Assembly (NCBI GenBank): GCA_037576215.1 | Contig: JBANDB010000021.1 | Span: 930,001-994,000, forward strand | Source: Armillaria gallica | Lineage: Eukaryota; Basidiomycota; Agaricomycetes; Agaricales; Physalacriaceae | DNA length: 64,000 bases | Direction of reading: 5' to 3' | Shown: piece after piece, positions 37,188 to 51,419 of the stretch | How the letters are laid out: each line of letters starts with the position of its first letter | How positions within the stretch are numbered: the stretch's first letter is position 1 | Program-made: the position numbers and the translations under genes | Notes under the pieces: generated by a model | Databases searched by the model: none | The model's input: only the letters and a program-made list of their open reading frames with translations | Told to the model about the DNA's origin: nothing

Positions 37188-40100
37188 ATGGCTAAGTTCA
37201 CATTATAAAAACACTTACGATTCGATTCGATGCAGCTGCGTGTGTATTGAGTCTCACAGGGCTTGTGATGATGATGCCCCTTGGTCGCCTCAACATATTG
37301 GAGAGGATAATCGGCTAGCCCACAACCATCAGTACTGACACGTGCTGAGAACTCAGAGGTTGACGAGGTTACCGAGAGTCGATTTAGTCCCGGGTTAATG
37401 TATAAGACTTGCGGCTAAGTATAGTCACAGTTGCCACACAACTTAAAACCTGACAGAATAACGCAGCTTGAAAGCTTCAGACTTGCAAACCGAACGTAAT
37501 ACAGGGACTGGGGTCTCAGGAATGCCTCAATAGAGGTGCTGTGCAACTGACAACAAAAAGAAGCAAATGGCGGAGTTATTTCAGGCTTACCTTTCAACTT
37601 CACGTCGACAAATCATGACATTGGCAGGCTACAGAATCAGAGGGGAAAATAAGCTGATGGGCGTGAATAATCAGCACGCGAGGTACCTGCACGGAATTCG
37701 AGACTCACTGCTATAAGTATACCAGAGACGGAAAAATGCGAGGCAGACTCTCCTTAAACCGTACAAGGCGCTCTCAAAACTCGACACCAATCCAGCTCTT
37801 TGCACAGAAGTGAAGGACTCGGTGCCCTCCGGGCGCAAAAGGAATCCATACTATCGTGGCAGGAAACGAAAGTCGGAACAGGTCCATCGCAATACCTTTA
37901 GAGTGCGCTCAACAGAAGCTCATGTACGCGCCGTTTTAGTTTGAATTACTTCAATTTACGTCTCAGACAGACATAACGGGAAGACACGTACTTTACGTGA
38001 ATGTTAGGCGCTCGTTTTATGATATTCATAGAGTGAGTGGTCTGGATCAGTTATCAGACGTGCATGTCTTTTAGAGATGTGAGTATTCAAATGCTGGCAA
38101 GGGACCATCACTAAGAAAACAACAGGCCGTGAACGTCACGGACACAACTTTGCGGGACTCGCCGGGAGACTGTCACCGATGTACCTTGCTTCGATCTCTT
38201 GTTCCAGCTGTGACAGGGAGAATCTGGTTTCGTAAGCCCACAATGTCACTGTCGCGAAGAAAAACAGGCTTGGCCTAAGAATAGCCTCGCGTATACCTCT
38301 TTTGCGACAGCAATTTTTTGATCAGAGTCCAACGTTCAGCGCTTCAGCCCTTGAGCGCAAGCGCTACGCCGCTCTTGATACACAAAAGCGTGCTCTTGAA
38401 AGGGTGGCTGTAGAGGCTCGATGCCGCCATGATGAAGGTTGGAAAGGATTTCAGCCTTCAGGGCATCACGGCACATCGGCATCATAGATGTGCCGAAGAT
38501 CATCTTGAACTAATCATACTTCTTTTCAACTTCTTTTGCGTCGCCTGGCCCTGTCTTGCTCTCGATTGCATTTCCTTTCTTTCACTGTGCAAGTACTGAT
38601 CGTCGGTCCAGCAAGTTTAGACTACTAGGAACTACCGAGGAGCAACGAAGACGTCCCTTTGCATTGGCTCGTGTCTTGGCTTTAAGTTGGTCTTGGCCTG
38701 ATTTTGCTGTGTGTGTGAGATCAGAAAAGTCGGCGATCTTTCTCACAACTTGACAGGCTTCAATAAATTTCGATTTTTGTCTTCAGGATCTTGCTGGACT
38801 ATCCGTACTTTGTTATCTCTGAAGCACGCGATATGTGTCTGTGCGTCTGGCTGTATCTGTTATCTGAAGCTGGGTTTGGAGACATGCTTCTGGCGCTCCT
38901 GCGGCATCTACCAACAGACTCTGCCGTGACTACTGATTTAGAGCGTCGTGTGACGGACATCCACATCTTCTCTCAATGAACCGCTCACGCCCGTCAATCT
39001 CCACCTGAAGAAGTATCTCCACGTCGGACTATGTCAATGGCGAATCTCCCTTCTCCGTTAGCATATTATCAAGGTAATTAATTAATTTATGAGCGAGGAA
39101 GTCGTTCTCATAATTACTTCTAGGCATGACGAAAACAGGTCCATCGAAGCTGCGGTGGAATACGAGAGGAATCTGTAATGAGACCACGGGTTGGTCTCCC
39201 CAGGGTGTGTCAGGTTTGCAGAACTATAACCTAGGATTCGAACGGCATTAACTGCAAACAAAGGTGCCGCTCTTCTTCGTTCTGTAGAGCTTGATAATTG
39301 GCCTAGAACCGTACTGAAGAATTGGGCCACATATGGCGTCACAGAACACATGGGTACTGCAGATAGGTGCGATGCCTCCCTCAAATTATGACGCCAGCCC
39401 TCGTTACTTGGAGCAGTGGCATGTTACAACCAAGGCGAAATGTCTTTCTATTCAGTGGCATTGTTCGTCCGCTAACCTTGCCGTATATAACCTCCCGTAC
39501 TATACGGAAAACTCTCCTCCGAAATTCGGAAGTTACGCGCATTTAACTAAAAAGATACTCCTGGAGGAAAGTGCTGTGGTTCGTGGCGGTCCCGGCTCTA
39601 GGTGACCGAGTTCAACGGCACAACTCCGCGGACCATTAACGTTAATTGTACATGGAAACATGTCGAAGAGCTGCTGTCGTCACTCTTGCACGATGGTAAC
39701 CTGTCTTCAGTGATGAATTCTCCCGAGACTGTTCTATTGGCCAGCACGCACTGTCATAGAGGCACGCCACAATCAATCGTTTACGCCTCTGATACTGTAT
39801 ACGTCGCAACAGCCCATTCCATTCATACTTCTGCGCTCTGCCTATAACACAGAACCGGGGCATTAGTAATGTTTCGGGCATCAGCTCGCCAGAGCGCTCT
39901 AAGATGCCACGACGAACGGCGCATGGCCATTATGGTGGCTTTGTTCCTGCTCTGAGTTACCATATTTACCCGACGGAAGAAGGCGAAGTTCCGTATAGAA
40001 TCGAGAATCCATTTAAGATGGGGTATTGACATATGGCAGGCATATCAACAACCTCAAGTTATTTTTCTTAAGGGTGCGCGGTGCTGTTTCTGTAATTTCT

Positions 40101-42479
40101 CCATTCGTACTCCTCCGCTACGGATGCCAGCCTTTTCCGTAGACATCAATGTGGCGTCTGATTTGCTGGAGACAGAGGTCGTTACAAGAGAGGGAGATAG
40201 TCAACCGTACGGGATGGGAACGTGTTATTGGAAAGTCTTGGCTTATAGACAAGTAACGCCAGACCTAGGTGTTTGCTCCTTCTCTGGTAACGAACGCATC
40301 TGTCGACAGACGTGATATATCTTAGTCAAATTTACAATTAAATCGGGATGAAGATATCTTCCCATAGGAACAAAACGTGAGACGACTATGTGTACGTCAA
40401 GATAGAAATTTTAGTCCAAACGCGCACGGTAAATCATTTGTCAATATCTTGTATAAAGGAGCTAGCTAAAGCACGTAAGCTAAATATCAAAGGATCGATT
40501 CCACGCAACATGTCGAATATCTATGTCCATCGATAATGGCCAGATGAATAGCCCTCGCTTCACTCCCTCACAATATAAATCGTAACCACCCCACAACCAG
40601 ACCTGTGATGTAATATGTATCTCAAAGTCATCGCCCCGCCACCTAACACCAGGTAGCATTATCGTGTAGAGTACGTGTCGTATTCAGCACCGATTCTCTA
40701 TGTGGCACTCTGGCTTGTCGGTTCCTCCGTTGCTTCGGCCTCCGTGCGATATATCACCCCAAGGTGCCGAGAAACCCGACACCGGGTAGTACTTCCTTCC
40801 TGATTTCATCCTCCGTCAATGGTCAAAGCGAGATTGTAGACGGAAAGAGCTACGAGGGTTCGTTGCTATCGCCAACGAAAAGGCAGGATGCAGAGTTTTC
40901 GAATTGCCCCGCCTTCGTGTCCTCAGTTAATGTTCAAGATCGTCAACCGTGACGGGGGGAGATGCTCGCCTCATCTCCTCGTGGGAATTTGACAGTAAAT
41001 TCTCTTAATCCTGCGTCAAGAATACTTCATTCGTTCCTCGCAAGTGTCATAGTAACGGGATTACGATGAAACGGTCGAGGGTCGAGGTGCATTATTTCTA
41101 CTCTCAGCATCCTATAAACAGGAGAGTAGAACTAGACTGGCATGTCTAAACTAGGATCTATGTCGGAAAGGCTGAGTGGATTGATATTGTTTTCTTTCGT
41201 TCATGATGCTGTTGCTGGGATAGGCGCGCGCAGTTTCAAGGAGATGCTGACTTGGATACGGACGTCCGGCGAGGATGCTCGTAAACCGCTTGCCATTTCA
41301 TTGACTTGAGAGCTCAAATAGGAAAGCGCTCGGCGTATCCAACAGGTGGTTGGAGCGAGCGCTAAGCGTAGCTGAGGGCTCAGGCAGTGGGGGTGTACTG
41401 AAAAAGGAATCGATTCATTCATTTGTCGTTTATTCGTTTTGAATACAATGTTATCTTGAGAAAAAAAGACGTTCAAGAACCAGGATGTTGAGATTTGGAT
41501 GACGCAGCTCGCCTTGTGTTCACTAGCCCTCGCACCGTCAGCAAGCCCTTAGGTTCCAGGTTCAGGCTAGCTAATGTCTGCAACGGATTCAGTAAATCAA
41601 ACGATGCTGAAACGGAGAATGCACACCTCATCTCTTGGCACCACATACATATTCTGGTCTTCAAAAAGTTCCCGAAATCCGAAGCACGTAGCGATATGAT
41701 TCCTGATCTCAACTAATGCCTTATCACACCAATCTGAGTCTGGTGTCGGCCGCGAATTGGGATGTATCTCAGCTGCACCACAAGACCTGGCCGACCTGGA
41801 TTCATCGTGACGGACATCGGATACCCTGGTCCCTTGTAGAGTTTGCCCCCGTGTATTCTTTGCGTTCGAAAAGGTGAAGAAGAATCGGTAGGCGGATCTT
41901 TGCGCTGGGCCGGTCCGCAAAATCATGCCAGTGAGCATTGGAAGAGAATCGAGATGATGATTATAGATGTGGTCGTTAATGAATCTTCCTGTTTACAGAG
42001 ATAAGTGTCACCTATGTTGTTGAAGGATTTAACACACCATAAACCCCAGCTACCACAGATACAGTGACCGGAATACCATAAAAAAGACCGCAGTCAATTC
42101 ATGCAAACCACTGAAATGACCAGTCGTTTCGATTGCTTTCAAAAATAGTATTTGAAACTCGAGGATTATATCATGGTAATCAGATAAGGAAAAGGATCGT
42201 CGTAGCTGATCAAGAAATGAGGCTCATGGTAGCAACCAGGAAGGAAGGAACAGCAAGTAGAATCAACAACCATCAACACTGGTGTCGGGGTTCGTCGCCG
42301 TCGGCACCAGTCAGCAACGCCCGCTCACGCCACCCGTCTCCGGCCATTTCTTGGATTGCTGTATTGCATTATATATGCCACCCTCTGGCACCGTTCCACG
42401 AACGGATACTACTGCTGCTCTGCTGAGAATCGTCTCCTCACTGGCTTAACCATGTACTTGTGAAATGGCTCGCAATCAT

Positions 42480-43400
42480 ATCCATCCATCTGTTCTCTCC
42501 GGCGATATGGGCTTCATTTATCTACATCTACAAGTTATGTCTTTCCATGGACGACTTGATGCGGGTACTGTCAATCGACCATCAAGAAAACGTGGAGCTA
42601 CCATGTCGATGAAATAAACCTCCCTACACTACATCAATCAGGACAACCTCTGCCCACCACCTCATCTTCGACGGATCATCCGTATACAATGTCCCCAATC
42701 TCAAATTATTCACATTCATCACGACGTGCGTCATCGGCGCTGTCCGACTAGGCGAAACCTTCTCTGCTTCTCTTTAGTGGAATCAGACGGACAATAACCT
42801 ACTGAGAACGAGACCCACTTACTCGGAATATATCACGATAGCCCGCGGAAATCCTATACGCCAGATCGTAGAATGACATCTCACAACGATGCTTGCATAT
42901 CAAGGGAATACGGATACACTGCGGAAGATACCCGCTCGCCTGTGATTCGTCAGTTCCCGCGAGGATAATAGAAGAGAAAACTCTACATGGAAGACGACAT
43001 TGATACTTTCTACACCGACCAATGCAAGCGGGTACGTCGAATCTGGAGTCCACGACCGGTCACCCTGCAGGACCTGCAGCATGCTAGCCCACCCAAATTC
43101 GATTTTGTACAGCGTACGGTCGGACATGGGGAGTGGGAAAGCGTACTTGAGGCGGCCGTATGCTTTGGGGCTGTGGCAGGTGCTGGTGTTCTGTTTGGAG
43201 AATGAAACGAGACAGGAAGGGGGAGAAGGGGAGAGCGTACTGGTGGTGTGTCTAGACTGTCTATATGTAGAAAGGTCGATGAAGAGTGAATCTCTTGGCG
43301 ATGGAATCTGGGATACATGGTTTGTCCTAAGCAAGGAGGTGAGAGCAAGTCTATCCAAAATACTGATAAGTAGCTTACGTGTGTCCCATGGCTGACGAGC
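42480..43400 (-). repeat. High-identity island of the right arm
   Basis: Counterpart of 10,990-11,910, near 90% identical over the counted part. The matching 84-codon stop-free frame is on the minus strand at 42,799-43,053, again without an ATG. The plus-strand frame 43,000-43,395 overlaps it and keeps blocks such as HPNSILYS and GSGKAYLRRPYA in common with the left copy's minus strand, as expected of any 90% match. Confidence 0.7.
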
Positions 43401-46100
43401 TGAATAATTTTCCGTGGGTCCTAAATCTGCTCAGCGTCCGGTGTCACAGTCGCGTATAAGCATGGTGTTACCGGTGTTTCTGGTTCGTATGTTGCCATCT
43501 GATATTTTACTAGTCAGGATATATTTTCGGTCTCCATCTTGTGAAACTTACAAGTAAATCATGATTAGGCTCTTCTCTTACTGGGTTTTCCAGCGGCGTT
43601 TGCACCGGAAAATTAGTTCACCTCTGAATAAGAATTCACCAATTCTATACGACAAGAAACGAACATACCGAAGGCTGACTGTAGATATAAGGTATGATCG
43701 AAGGGACGATAGGAGTACTGGTGCCCTTGAAGACATCGTTCTGTATAAAAATGAACAAGACCCTCGAGTGGTAGGACCATCTTCCTCAGACAATAAAACA
43801 AACCCGCACCAAGCAAAAGTGGAAAGACCATTGAAGTTCGAAAACAATATGATTTCCCCTGGAATGGGCGTACCGATTTGCTTCAGCGAAGCACCTGTGT
43901 TCGCCTCGAGGTCTTGTCTGCTGAGCAAGCTCAAGTATGTATAAAGCACACGAAGGAACAACAGTGTGACAGAGAACATTGCTTTCAGAATAGATCTGAC
44001 AAAGAACAGACCATTGATTTAAGACAGCATTAATGAAGGTGGCTTTCACATCGAAATCGTATTCAACAAAGGGAAGGGGTCAAAGAGGAATCAAATATTC
44101 GTTTGGTCGTGCATCGGAAGGTCGGGCATGGTCAAAACATAGAAAGCGAGTTGACTGGAGGTGATACAGAAGTCCCGAGTTTGAAGCACTGAACGTGGCC
44201 GAAAAGCGCCAGCGGAATTGCGGAACTTCAAACAACAGTGGCCGTTGAAGCCGTCGGGTATTGCCGGTCAACGACATATCGGCATCTCTGAAGTGAGATT
44301 TCAAAGCTTTGATCCAACCATCAACGTCAGCGTCGAAGACCGGCTTTCGCTCCCACCTGGTTCTCACTTCTATTTGGACTCCATTTGAAGGACATGTACT
44401 CGGGAATCAGCCTTACTACTAGGACTTCCGACGTGCTTTCTTCAAGGTCCAGTGAGTCACTCAGACATACAAACATCCTTCGCTTCTGTTTCTGGGCATC
44501 AATACGCTCGTATCTACCCTCTTACCATGGGTGCTATCACTTTGGGGTATCTGCCATAGCTTCCCTTAATTTTTGTCCTTCGCAGTCTATGGCTGGCCGT
44601 GATGACGTAGGAAGCTGAACTCTGAGACTGAACAGACATGGAAGACGCAAAGCTTTTGGCTTCCCTGAAGGAGCCCGCTATCTGTCGAATGTCATAGGTG
44701 ATCAACACAGGGAAAATGTCACTTGACAGATGCCACTAGTACCTATGATATCTGCGGCGCTGATTCCGAGGGCATATGAAGTCTCTCACCCCGATCTCAG
44801 GGTTCCGTAACATTCCGGGTTATACGGGTCGAGTGGCGCAAACATGATTCATTTAGATATATAGTCGCGGCTGCAAGAAAGTGCTATGACTTGACGGTAC
44901 CGTGCGTAGCAACCACATGTCGGGAATAGGCCTGTGCTTACTTGGCAGTCAGTTGCCTACGACCACCGCAGCGGAATGAGGGTCGGTTATCAGCGTTAAT
45001 TGTGAGGCGAAGGAGGGTCTAATAGGATATCAGAATCTTTCGTACGTGATGCCATCTCTAGGTAAAAAATTCTAACAGCAGTCCTGAGGCGACGTCGCCA
45101 GATGTTGGTTCCTTGTATCGGGCTATAAGGCGACCTTGTGCAGACCTTCCATTCCCTCAGCACAATGTACCGAAATGAAGGTGCCTTATGATCATTACGA
45201 TGAATTCTCCGAGTCGCCCTTTTTTTGGTTTGTCGTCACCTCTAAGTATGTTACATTGTTAATTTGTCGTAATGAAATCATAGACCGGTGATGATGCGCT
45301 GTTTCCCTCGAACCGGTATTGCAGCGGGAGAATTCCGATCATATTGAAGTCTGCCTTCTACGTCGTGAGCGTTGGCATTTTGGAATGTAGCTGATGTACA
45401 TTGAACCCCAAATTCTCTGAGTACAGCTATCATGAATGGATCAGGATTTTCCTGGCCTTTCTATAATCATGTCCGTGAGAAATAGGAACTGGCCTCGTAC
45501 GAGCTCGTCGACGCTGTTAGAGCAATTCCTGTTTGATGAGTACGTCACAAAAACCTATTATTGTTAAGATTGGCTTATATCAGGCCAGAACACGTATTCT
45601 GGACACACAATGTCACACTTTAACGGCTTCAATGTTCATGCTGACCACTGGCCGTACTTTCCATATTTATTCCTGCCCGATACGGAAACGTGGGGTGTGC
45701 TCATTCGCACAGGTCCCAGAATTACCTCCCAAGGGATAATAAACAACAATTTACCTAACTAACTCATGCCGTCAGCGGTGGCGCCTGTATCATCGGTCAG
45801 AGTGGTACATGTATTCGCTGGTAAGTTGCTTGTGCATAATTCATTTGCTGCTATGGGCACGGTCGCTTCAATTAAATAGAACCTGGCAGCTCCACTTTGC
45901 TGGATACACCACCAGCTGTGTAAAGGCTTCCTATATGAATCTCAAAATAACCACACGCTGACTATGAACGCCCCAGAACCTGTACAGGCTTGAGCCTGAT
46001 TCAATAGTTCGAAGAGATGCGTTGTGGCCTTACTTCTGCTATTTAATGACTGAGTCTTTCTTATCTGACTATCGTCCCGTGCTCTAGATAGCTAACTATA

Positions 46101-46361
46101 GTGGGAGCGTTGGGTACGGCCCGCATCCCGTCAGTCACGTGCAGGTTTCGGGGACCTTTCCGTAGTTCTCCGGTTGTTCATAGCTTACCCTTGCACTATA
46201 CCATCCATTTGCCTAGCGAACCCCGCGATACGGTTCCAATAGTATTGCTACCACGCTTTGTTTCAAGCATTTCCCCAGTCGATCTACTTGTAAGAGAACC
46301 AGGACATCAGAAAGAAAGTGCGGAAGAAATGCCAGTGCCCTGCGGGAGTGGAACAACATAG
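46101..46361 (+). pseudogene. Coding remnant shared by both arms (right copy)
   Basis: It pairs with 8,198-8,443. The frame carries LPRFVSSISPVDLLVRE and then HQKESAEEMPVPC. The differences from the left copy include many silent third-position changes. An additional stretch between this block and the upstream SIVRRDALWPYFC block (about 46,000-46,050) is absent from the left arm. Product unknown. Confidence 0.45.
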
Positions 46362-46999
46362 CACTCATAGGCCCATGCGGGTACAGAGACTCGAACTATC
46401 TGCTGAACGTGATATTTCCGTTCCCTTACCTTGAGTGGAGTGGATAGCCTTTTTTTCAAAACAAATACTCACCTCGCCAAGTCTCTTATACTGCAGTATC
46501 CTGCTGAAGAGGAAAAAGTCTACGTCAATTGTCATGATCTGGGCATGACATTTCATCGGTCGGATGTGATACACTATGGATGTACTATTGCAAAAGTTGG
46601 AGATGCTGCACAGAAAGACTGTTACAGCGCTAAACCTCGATGCTCGCAAGGATTGTATCCCTGGATGGCTTGCTAGGACGACACTCTTCAACATCGGATG
46701 CATAGCTTCTGGTCCTCGGTCAGCTGCCTAGATGGGTATCAGGACGACGCGCATCGGGAACGTCCATACATAACACGTGAGAGGTGCGCTATACGCTCTA
46801 CAAATGGGGAGATAGTTCGCTGGTTGTAGGAGGGAGTTGGGAGGGAGAAATTTTAGGATTCCCGGTGAAAAACGTCAAACTTCCGTACCATTGACTATGA
46901 AGTACGAGGCATCAGTGAAGACGCAGTAAAATGGAGCAGGAGACTCACTCTCCAGTTACAGGCACGATGTCGAACAAGGTTTCCCGGTAACAAATGGCT

Positions 47000-49900
47000 G
47001 TGAAGCGCTCTGCAGTCGGATACTCATATATTGTCAAAGCGATTATCTCATATCGCTGTCCAGCCAGACCTAGGAGAACGTCCTGCCGCCTGGATAACGA
47101 ACACATATCCTGACTCCGGTAGTGCATTCGCATCGCCGGTAGTTCCCTCTGCTTTCGGGCTTGGGTTTCGTAAATGTTATCTCATAATCCACCTTTCCTT
47201 TCGTTCCTAGCTTGCTGTTTACTGGCTCGGAGAAATGCCGCGGCTTCTTGAGATCCATTCCTTGGGGTGCAGATTCATTGGTCAGGGATCTTGCTATCCA
47301 GCAGGCGGGCTCCACTTGTTGGCACCCGCAAGTTATGTCTTTCCGTTGACTTTATGCGGGTACCATCGATGAAATGCGGAGGGATGAAGAATACCTCCCT
47401 GCATCAATCAGACACCGACCTGCATCTTCTTACGCCAGTCGTAGCTTCGGATGCATGCGTCAAGGGGGCACGGCATACAAGGCTTATAGCTACGTCGAGA
47501 TGAAAGGATTCGGTAATTTGGACGCATTGATGCAAATATGCATGATGGGCGTACAGGAATTGTTGCGATATCCGGGATGAGAAGCGAATGGTAGTAATCG
47601 GAGCGCCGGGTCTGAGGGTTCGTCATATGCATGATCCTCTGAACGGATGGTCTGAGGAGATTATATAAACTTCGGAAAGAAATGCGAGAGGAAATGTAGC
47701 GACTTACTCAGCTGTGATCATTCATTGCCGCTGTTCACCACTGGTGTTCACATACACCTTCCGAGCGAGACACCGTTCAGAACAGAGCGAGAGTATTGAA
47801 CGAGCATACAAATTGATCACTTGAAGATTGAACGTAACAACCCAGGGACCTGCTGGAGACCTGGATGTTTGCTGGAGCTTGAGTTCCAGCGAACACTATT
47901 TTCATCCGCGTCTTAGTGCTGTCGAGAGTTGGGCCAAAGATGTAGGGGCAAGGCAGCGTTGGAGCCACGACGGTAGCAGTGCACATAAAATTTCTGATGG
48001 GAGTGCAAGGCAACCGCTACACAATAGGGAGCACGAGCTAGGTTTGAATCACTCCCCCGCTGCAACGCGCTTCAAAGCGTTTAGAGAACAGGCTAGGAGC
48101 CTGCGTCAATTTCATTTCCTGAATCAACGATGGCATTAAATGCACACGTAACGGTGTCATTCGGAACCTGGTGTATACACCGGTTGCGGTTACAGTTTCT
48201 ATGTCCTTTTCCCGCTAGATGTAAGTGTGATTCTATAAAAGGACGGTCAGAAAGTGATCGCCCGAAGAGAAGGACAACGTACAGAGCTTTGAAGCTCGGC
48301 AGTCTCTTCCTTCGTCCTAGTCTATCCCTCCGTATGAGGCCTTCTGCACCGACTAGCAACAGAGCCTAGACACACATCAAGCTCCGTCCCCAGATTTCAA
48401 TCGACACGAGCCATTTGTCGGACGCGACAACTCGGCATTTTGATGCCTGACATTCTTTCCATCAGTGATTCATGCATGCATGAACATCGAACGTAAGCTT
48501 CGAGCGAAGACCATAAGCACGTGTCTAATAGAAAAAGGACGTGCTTACTTGTGCCTCCTACATCCTCTGGCAATCGTCCTTCTCCATCATCGGGTACTTC
48601 CCCTTGCGCCTCCGTCGAAGACCGTTTGCCTTGGAGATGCGCCCGTGAATGATAAGAAAATTTTGGTTCACTTCAGCCGGAAACAATTTGCTATGGAGCT
48701 TGGGGCTGTCGAAGAAGTGGTTTCGAGCGTCAAGTAGTGCCCCCTGTTGATCGTTAGAGATAGCGCTGAAATAAAGATAAGCTACGCACCTGGAGAGTTA
48801 AAGTACCCTGCCAGTGTTTCTCTATTTCGAGAGCTAGAGTTAGACATGTCTACCAGTGATTTCATTGGATGACGGACCACACAAATTTTATGTGGATATA
48901 GATATTTTCCTGCTACGCCCAGAAGGCACACTAGAAGTTAGCGTCATTCGTGGTCCATCTGACTAAGTCGGTCAGTGGCGATATACACTCGCTGGTAGTC
49001 GGCAGTTCAGTGACAACCGCAGGGGCTCGGAGGCTCGCTTTTTGCTGAGCTGGGATTCGCGCAAAGAAAAAGGCATGGAGGAAGTTAAATTTAAATTTAG
49101 TCTATCTGATAAGGAGACAAATACTCCGGATCAATGTGCCGGACACATCCGTATCCAAGCGCTCAGCCCGGGTCTGTGCGGACCGGGTACTGCCGCAGTG
49201 ATTGAGGGTCCGCGCTTCCTTCCACACTGTCACCTTCACTGTGCTCCCACTGCTTCACGTTCACTCGTCGATCTCGCTGACCCCACGTCCCGGCTCTCGT
49301 TCCCATGGACTTCTTCAGTCTAAACACTACCACGGACTTCGACCTGACGAGAGAGGCGAACTGAAGGCTGCTAGATGGGATTCGCGTTAGAGAGGGATAG
49401 CTCGGCTGCAGAGGCACGCATGATCGAGGGCGCTATTGGCGTCAGGCGGCTACGTTTTCCTGGCGGTGCTCAATATGGTGAGCGTTAGCTCTTATCTGCC
49501 TCTGAGCCTTCCTCCTGCTTATCCGGTAATCGGTAACCCCTGCAGAAGTTTTCTTCCTCCGCTTTCATGAGCAAGTTGGGTCAGACCAGAGTACACGGCC
49601 ATTCTGACAACGCTTTTCTGCATCCATCTTCTTTTTATGTCGCCACGTGGAGGTCCATGGACGTCGCCTGCGCTGACCTCTCCATTATCCAGCCTCTGTT
49701 CATCTAGTTGTATATCCCACGCGCACGTCCGGTATGCAGACTAATGCACGGCGACAATTTCGTCACCTATGACGCCAACTCGCTTTCTGTCCTTTACTGT
49801 GCGTCGATATCCTTTCCTTTAATGATAGTTTTTTTTTACTAACTGTGCAATAGTTTCAACTGTATTTCTGTATATTATAATCTACAAGTCTTCTGTGTGC

Positions 49901-50500
49901 ATTGTACATGGCCGACTTAAGATTCACGACTCTGATGGATGCGCAATTCGATGTCGTGTCGTCGTGTTGTTCCCCACTACTCAATGGCGTGCTTGCGATG
50001 CGACCGGGGTTCTGCGCCGTCCATCGAACAGACATCCCATTCCTGCTCGCTTCTTTGCGGCCTACACATGATTGCTTCTTCCCATTTCACGACCCACCCT
50101 TTCTCGGTGGAGCGGATCTTGAGTCGTGTTGTTCAAACCTCACTATGCGGACGTTCACGCCGTGTGACTCGATTGCGAGATACTATGCTCCATCGATGAT
50201 CTTGTCCCTATCAAGACGTTAGACATCCACGTTAATCGGGAGTTACATTCCATCGAGGGAAAATGACGAGCAGTGGAAGGATAAACCATGAAAAGTCAAG
50301 GTATCTTCATCGTTGCCTATGATGGCTATACCGCGTAAAGAGACTGGCTGGGTACGTACATTCTCCCCCTTCTCATCGTCTTTTCTTATAATGTATGCAG
50401 ACTATTTCGATAAATTTTCCTCCAGTTATGCAGATATGACTACTCAACATATCAACGTAACCCGCAGATTGGCATCAGCTACTGCGATGAAATAGAGCTG
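47000..50500. other. Mostly unrecognised sequence right of the inverted repeat
   Basis: At 47,079-47,163 it matches 23,650-23,800 inversely, and at 47,333-47,372 it carries the dispersed ggaaaga motif. Beyond about 47.6 kb I found no repeat partner and no gene. Open frames up to about 106 codons (for example 47,828-48,139; 48,465-48,737; 49,902-50,222) show no recognised domain. Confidence 0.4.
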
Positions 50501-50545
50501 ATGCTCATCTTTCTAGGTGCCTATTCGACTTGCGCTGTTTAATCC

Positions 50546-50952
50546 ATGTGTGAGGTATTCCCATTTCTCCTCATTTGTCTTACCGTCGCTGGTCTGTATT
50601 TGGCGTGTGTTTCCTCTATTGGCTATATCGACATCAAGGCCAGTCGCAAGCTCCTGCCGCATGTTGAAGTCGTTCCACGGAAATCAAAGGTAAGGGTCCT
50701 TAGCTCGCGATGGCAAACTGTGTGGAGATGTCGATAATGACCGTCGCCTCTGCTGTGACAGTGGCAGGAGAGGATTTGGCACCATCACTGGAACTCGTTC
50801 AAGCCATCAGCTGAAGGCTGGCATTCAAAGGTTCACTCTATGACAGAGGTACGCTCTTTACTTAAACCTTCTCTTTGTGTGCCTAACTTTCATTCCGTGC
50901 GTAGCCGGCCATCCTCGATATGGCCACTTTGTCCTCAAATGGAACTTTCTGA
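50546..50952 (+). CDS. Spliceable small ORF with a membrane segment, function unknown
   Basis: Three exons can be joined in phase: 50,546-50,689, 50,762-50,848 and 50,905-50,952. The introns are 72 bases (GTAAGG...ACAG) and 56 bases (GTACGC, internal CTAAC branch-like site, GTAG end). The model gives 92 residues, beginning with a hydrophobic segment (about residues 5-22). A middle part reads KLLPHVEVVPRKSK and WQERIWHHHW, and the protein ends shortly after. The tidy introns are the main evidence. Another possible intron ends at 50,400, so this may be the 3' part of a longer gene. No family is recognised. Confidence 0.35.
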
Positions 50953-51419
50953 AGAAGGGAAGGTGACTCACTGCGGCCGCAGCTTGTCTCGATCCTACTG
51001 AGTGACGGGTACACCTTCTGTGACCGGACACTCCGAAAAGCGGTGCCTGAATTGGACCGGCGAGTATAGTAAGGATCCGGCTGGACGCGTGAGTAGTTGC
51101 ATAGCTATCACTGGTAGCTTTCTTTGTTACTGAAGTTTGTTACAACCTGGCGAGCACATGACGTCCTTAAATTGGCCCCGCTCACACATCTGTCGAATTC
51201 TTACCTTTATCGGCATAACATTCGAAAATACTGAAGAAGTCTTTCAGAATGGCTCCGTGATGTCGTTTTTTTGTATCTGGCTGGTAAGAATGTTCGTTCT
51301 TTTGCATGTCTTCGAGATCTGACCACTGCTCCTTGACAGTGTCGCTGGTCTGTTCTTATGTTGGACACCAGCAGTTCGTAATCTTGACAGTTAGTAGATA
51401 GTGTAGTACGTTGGAGATG

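Larger units (their letters stand above)
32650..47000 (-). repeat. Right arm of the giant imperfect inverted repeat
   Basis: This is the reverse complement of the left arm at 6,440-22,530; anchor pairs are listed there. It is about 14.4 kb long against about 16 kb on the left, so the two have gained or lost sequence unequally. The part from about 37.5 to 40.2 kb has a further direct copy at 1.6-4.3 kb. The region 40,835-40,890 carries the dispersed ggaaaga motif. Open frames are short and interrupted. Confidence 0.85.

Noticed and set aside
6440..47000. Assembly artefact (mirrored contig or collapsed haplotypes) as the cause of the inverted repeat
   Set aside because: The arms differ at a large share of positions and by many indels, which an artefact would not create.
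6440..47000. A named large mobile element (Starship, Helitron, Polinton type)
   Set aside because: I could not read a recombinase, helicase, polymerase or capsid gene in either arm, so no class can be assigned.
48000..48070. Possible tRNA (aggtttgaatcactcc resembling a T-arm)
   Set aside because: No matching acceptor stem or anticodon arm could be folded around it.
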